A stretch of DNA of 32,448 bases from Entamoeba invadens IP1 (lineage: Eukaryota; Evosea; Mastigamoebida; Endamoebidae), in NCBI RefSeq assembly GCF_000330505.1, contig NW_004440403.1:54328-86775 (forward strand), written 5' to 3'. This document shows positions 29,740-32,448 of the stretch, in pieces. The notes below the pieces were generated by a model, which did no database searches, was not told where the DNA came from, and saw only the letters and a program-made list of their open reading frames with translations. Both the position numbers and the translations under genes were made by a program. Within the stretch, counting starts at the first letter, position 1, and every line of letters begins with the position of its first letter.

Positions 29740-29973
29740 CAGTTAGTTTCAAATTAATTTAAAAATGTTCAACAAATAAATATGATTGTACCAAATAAAA
29801 TAAAAATATTATCAAAATAAATTTAAAGTGTTTCACAAAAAAACAAAAATGTACCTTTTTTCAAATGTCTCATAATTAATTATTATTGTTTCAAATAAAA
29901 TTCTTTTTGTACAAATTTAAACTAAAATTGTTTCAAAATTGACATTTTTTGTTTCAAATAAAATTAACAAAAA
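29740..29973 (+). repeat. Left terminal inverted repeat
   Basis: The repeat is 234 bp. It contains two direct copies of gtttcaaataaaatt (ending near 29904 and 29965), one possible type of transposase-binding site. Confidence 0.9.
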
Positions 29974-30075
29974 CATGAAAATTATAACTTGAATAATTGG
30001 CAAATGTTATAACTTCTAAATACATTTAACAAAATAAATGAATACATAAACACATGTTTAAACTTTATAATCAAT

Positions 30076-31263
30076 ATGAGTGACTCTATCGAATATGTGC
30101 CTAAGTCTGAAATTGCATTGTTCAAACAACCTTTTATAGGACCTTTATGTAAACCTCCAAACACTCCCCCAAACGTTTCTCCGGTTACTGAAAGTACACT
30201 TTTAGAACAACAAATCAATTATCATCCTCAATTATCTTCTCGAATGGAAGAAGACACTAAAAAACACCGAAAAAGATGTTACAATACTCTCACGGATGAA
30301 CAAATTTCATATCTTAGAGAGTTGTATGAAGAAAATGGATTGTCTCAATCCGTTGATTGGTATGTAAATAAAACCAAAATACCAACAGAAAGAGTGAAAT
30401 TTTATATTAAAAAATTGAAAGATGGAAGCGATATAACAAAGAAGAAGAAAGGAAGAAAACCAAAATATACAGACGACATGTTGAAAGAGGTAACTTCGCT
30501 TCTTTGTCAACAAAATATGTCTCTGAGGCAAGCCAAAAAGGCCTTAGCAGAAAAAAATTACGATATTTCTGTATCTTCATTAGACAGGTACATAACCAAT
30601 GAAAAATTGATGAAAAATGTCAAACTAGATCCTCTGTCATTTACAAAAGTGTCAATACGAGGAAAAGTTGCCAACACATTAGAAAATAAAGAACTACGTG
30701 TCAACAGATTGTTAGAGTTGAAAAGTTGTCAAAAAGCCGGATTTGCTATAGTGTTTGTTGATGAATCTCATTGGAAATTGGGTAATGTAAGAACAAAACA
30801 TTGGGGTTTAAAAGGGCAAAAACATTTTAGAATTTCTCCCCTGTCGACATTCAATATTAGTTGTATATGTTCGATTGCAGAAAGTGGAGACAAATTTTGC
30901 AGGGTGTTTAACCAAGTCGTTGATGGAGATATATTTTCTGCTGGATTTAAATTGCTTGTTGAACATTATATCTGTTTGCTTGGAAATGTCGTTTTTGTAT
31001 TGGATAACGCTGCCGTACATCAAAAAGAAATCATCAAGCTTGCAGAAAATAGAGGCTGCAGAGTACTTTTTAATGCTCCATATTCTCCAGAGTGCAATCC
31101 GATTGAAAACATATTTGGTATATGGAAAACTAGAGTTGGTAAACTCGAGAACAATGATTTAAAAGAACTGTTAAAAAATATTGGAGATTGTTTTGAAAGT
31201 ATCGAAAAGTTTGATGTCAGAAAAGTTATTGGTAATTTTTTCAACGAAATAGCCGAAAAGTGA
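30076..31263 (+). CDS. IS630/Tc1-type DDE transposase, 395 aa, intact
   Basis: Catalyses cut-and-paste transposition of the element that encloses it. ATG at 30076 is the first in frame. An Asn/Pro-rich leader of about 60 residues is followed by a DNA-binding region with two helix-turn-helix-like parts (LTDEQISYLRELYEE; MSLRQAKKALAE) separated by a basic linker (KKKKGRKPKYTDD). The catalytic residues are complete: FVDESHWK (first Asp), VFVLDNAAVH (second Asp), and YSPECNPIENIFGIWK (Glu). There are 33 residues between the second Asp and the Glu, close to the 34 of Tc1. The C-terminus continues for about 50 residues after the Glu. No stops or frameshifts. The same catalytic block appears, degraded, in the element at 3695-5083. 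Confidence 0.93.
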   Translation: MSDSIEYVPKSEIALFKQPFIGPLCKPPNTPPNVSPVTESTLLEQQINYHPQLSSRMEEDTKKHRKRCYNTLTDEQISYLRELYEENGLSQSVDWYVNKTKIPTERVKFYIKKLKDGSDITKKKKGRKPKYTDDMLKEVTSLLCQQNMSLRQAKKALAEKNYDISVSSLDRYITNEKLMKNVKLDPLSFTKVSIRGKVANTLENKELRVNRLLELKSCQKAGFAIVFVDESHWKLGNVRTKHWGLKGQKHFRISPLSTFNISCICSIAESGDKFCRVFNQVVDGDIFSAGFKLLVEHYICLLGNVVFVLDNAAVHQKEIIKLAENRGCRVLFNAPYSPECNPIENIFGIWKTRVGKLENNDLKELLKNIGDCFESIEKFDVRKVIGNFFNEIAEK

Positions 31264-31297
31264 TGAAAAGAAACGGTTTATAGCTAAATGTTTATTA

Positions 31298-31532
31298 TTT
31301 TTGTTAATTTTATTTGAAACAAAAAATGTCAATTTTGAAACAATTTTAGTTTAAATTTGTACAAAAAGAATTTTATTTGAAACAATAATAATTAATTATG
31401 AGACATTTGAAAAAAAGGTACATTTTTGTTTTTTTGTGAAACACTTTAAATTTATTTTGATAATATTTTTATTTTATTTGGTACAATCATATTTATTTGT
31501 TGAACATTTTTAAATTAATTTGAAACTAACTG
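31298..31532 (-). repeat. Right terminal inverted repeat
   Basis: This is the 235-bp reverse complement of the left arm, including the two copies of the gtttcaaataaaatt word. It starts 35 bp after the transposase stop codon. Confidence 0.9.
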
Positions 31533-31539
31533 TAAATCT

Positions 31540-32448
31540 TATTAACACTTAAAAAAACACTTCCTGTTAAAAGTGTATTCAAATATTCATTTAATTTTTC
31601 GGGAATTGACCACTTATTTTTTAATATTATAAATGTAGTAAAACAAACTATATTATTAAATTATCAAAATGATCTAATAACTTACCAATTGAATAATAAA
31701 AAAATAAAAATAAGCAAGTTTTATATAAAAAATTTGTTGTTAATTCACTTATACTTATTATAGCTTTGTTGTTCTGTTTTATTTTTCGAAATAATTGAAG
31801 AGACTTGTTAACACCACTTATTAAACTCAATATGTTTCACCAAAATCAGTTGTCATTGCAGTTTATGTTGATATTATTTAGTGAAAATATTAACTTTTAA
31901 AACCAGATAAACTTGAGTTACAAATTGGTTTTCCACCCATAGTGAATAGAATTTGATTGTGCTGTTAAGTATTCAGAACAGGTACTTTGTTGAATTTTTT
32001 TATTTGTTAAATAAATAATATAGTATCTATTAGTTTTCAAACTAAAAATCAAACTAAAAATAAAAAACTGATTAAAAAATAAAATTGATGGTAAATGAGA
32101 GAAAGCGTTATCGCTTTGTTTGAAAGTATTTTTGTTTTAGTGAAATTGCAGAACGTTGATGTGAAAAACACCACGTTGCTATGTATTTATGATGTCGCAG
32201 TCAATATGAACGACGCATTTATCACACAAATTACGCCTAGTTGATTTTATAATTCAAGAGAAAAAGAAGGATGAACCAAACACAAATTGTTTAACTCCTT
32301 GTCGTACTTTTGTGTGTGTTCGCGAAAATAAATCGCGTTCTTAGTGAGAGATATCTTTTACGTTATCATGACAAAGTTTGCATTTCTTTTACACGACTTT
32401 GGACAAGAAAAAATAACTTGGCCTGTGGTGTATATGTGTTAGAAATTG
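31540..32448 (+). repeat. Dispersed repeat, right copy (inverted relative to 6423-7306)
   Basis: This is the second copy of the repeat described at 6423-7306, opposite in orientation. It begins within about 10 bp of the transposon's right TA and runs to the window edge, so its full extent is unknown. Conserved blocks are spread along the whole length, with indels and substitutions between them. No ends or duplications typical of a known element type were seen. Confidence 0.85.
32088..32448 (+). pseudogene. Decayed gene of unknown family inside the right repeat copy
   Basis: ATG at 32088 opens MVNERKRYRFV, then TGA where the left copy has TGG (Trp). Farther on other frames read SEIAER, VAVNMNDAFITQITP, and RDIFYVIMTKFAFLLHDFGQEK, with stops and frameshifts between them. 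The parts present in both copies diverge by different mutations, so both appear to have decayed independently from one gene. The gene may continue beyond the window. The family is not recognised. Confidence 0.45.

Larger units (their letters stand above)
29740..31532 (+). mobile_element. Complete IS630/Tc1-type transposon with ~234-bp TIRs
   Basis: The left end begins CAGTTAGTTTCAAATT at 29740, the right end is its reverse complement ending at 31532, and TA flanks both sides (29738-29739 and 31533-31534). The terminal repeats are about 234/235 bp and differ, as far as I can see, by one base in a homopolymer run (six T against seven A). A single intact transposase gene lies between them. Near-identity of the arms and the open gene suggest a recent insertion that may still be mobile. 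Confidence 0.93.

Overview
The window looks like a piece of the nuclear genome of an amoebozoan parasite of the genus Entamoeba. It is very AT-rich, has long intron-free genes, and carries BspA-like leucine-rich repeat (LRR) proteins and a cysteine-rich transmembrane kinase (TMK), two large Entamoeba families. The several kinds of DNA transposon (IS630/Tc1-mariner-like and pogo/Tigger-like) fit the transposon-rich species, such as the reptile parasite E. invadens. That species name is inference.

Layout from left to right. Positions 340-3546 (+) hold a BspA-like LRR gene broken by two in-frame stops 36 nt apart. Positions 3695-5083 hold an internally deleted Tc1/mariner-type element with about 384-bp inverted arms made of a short tandem repeat; it sits inside the minus-strand remnant of another transposase. 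Positions 6423-7306 hold one copy of a repeat containing decayed coding sequence; a second, inverted copy lies at 31540-32448. Positions 8472-12999 (+) hold a full-length TMK whose only interruption is a 100-N scaffold gap that appears to be an assembly artefact. Next come two intact minus-strand BspA-like LRR genes (13180-14565, 15058-16065), a decayed pogo-type transposase (17277-19188, -), and two intact paralogues of about 950-1000 residues (20261-23245 and 25023-27863, both -). Between those two lie a Ras/Rab-type GTPase pseudogene and a fragment of a TMK-like cysteine-rich ectodomain. At the right are a TLDc-domain gene (28717-29697, -) and, only about 40 bp upstream of its start, a complete and apparently intact IS630/Tc1-type transposon (29740-31532).

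No operon logic applies. The genes belong to expanded families that share modules. The two LRR genes and the two large paralogues have N-termini that align without gaps for about 43 residues (MSR-L start, MxVSxY, TxxDxI, NP), although the rest of the proteins differ. That module and a shared upstream motif of the two large paralogues are the most interesting protein-level and regulatory observations. The strongest mobile-DNA observations are the two unrelated long-TIR elements, the nested insertion, and the inverted pair of decayed repeats.

All calls are by eye from the sequence; no database search was run. Residue positions and repeat boundaries are approximate unless a specific coordinate is given.
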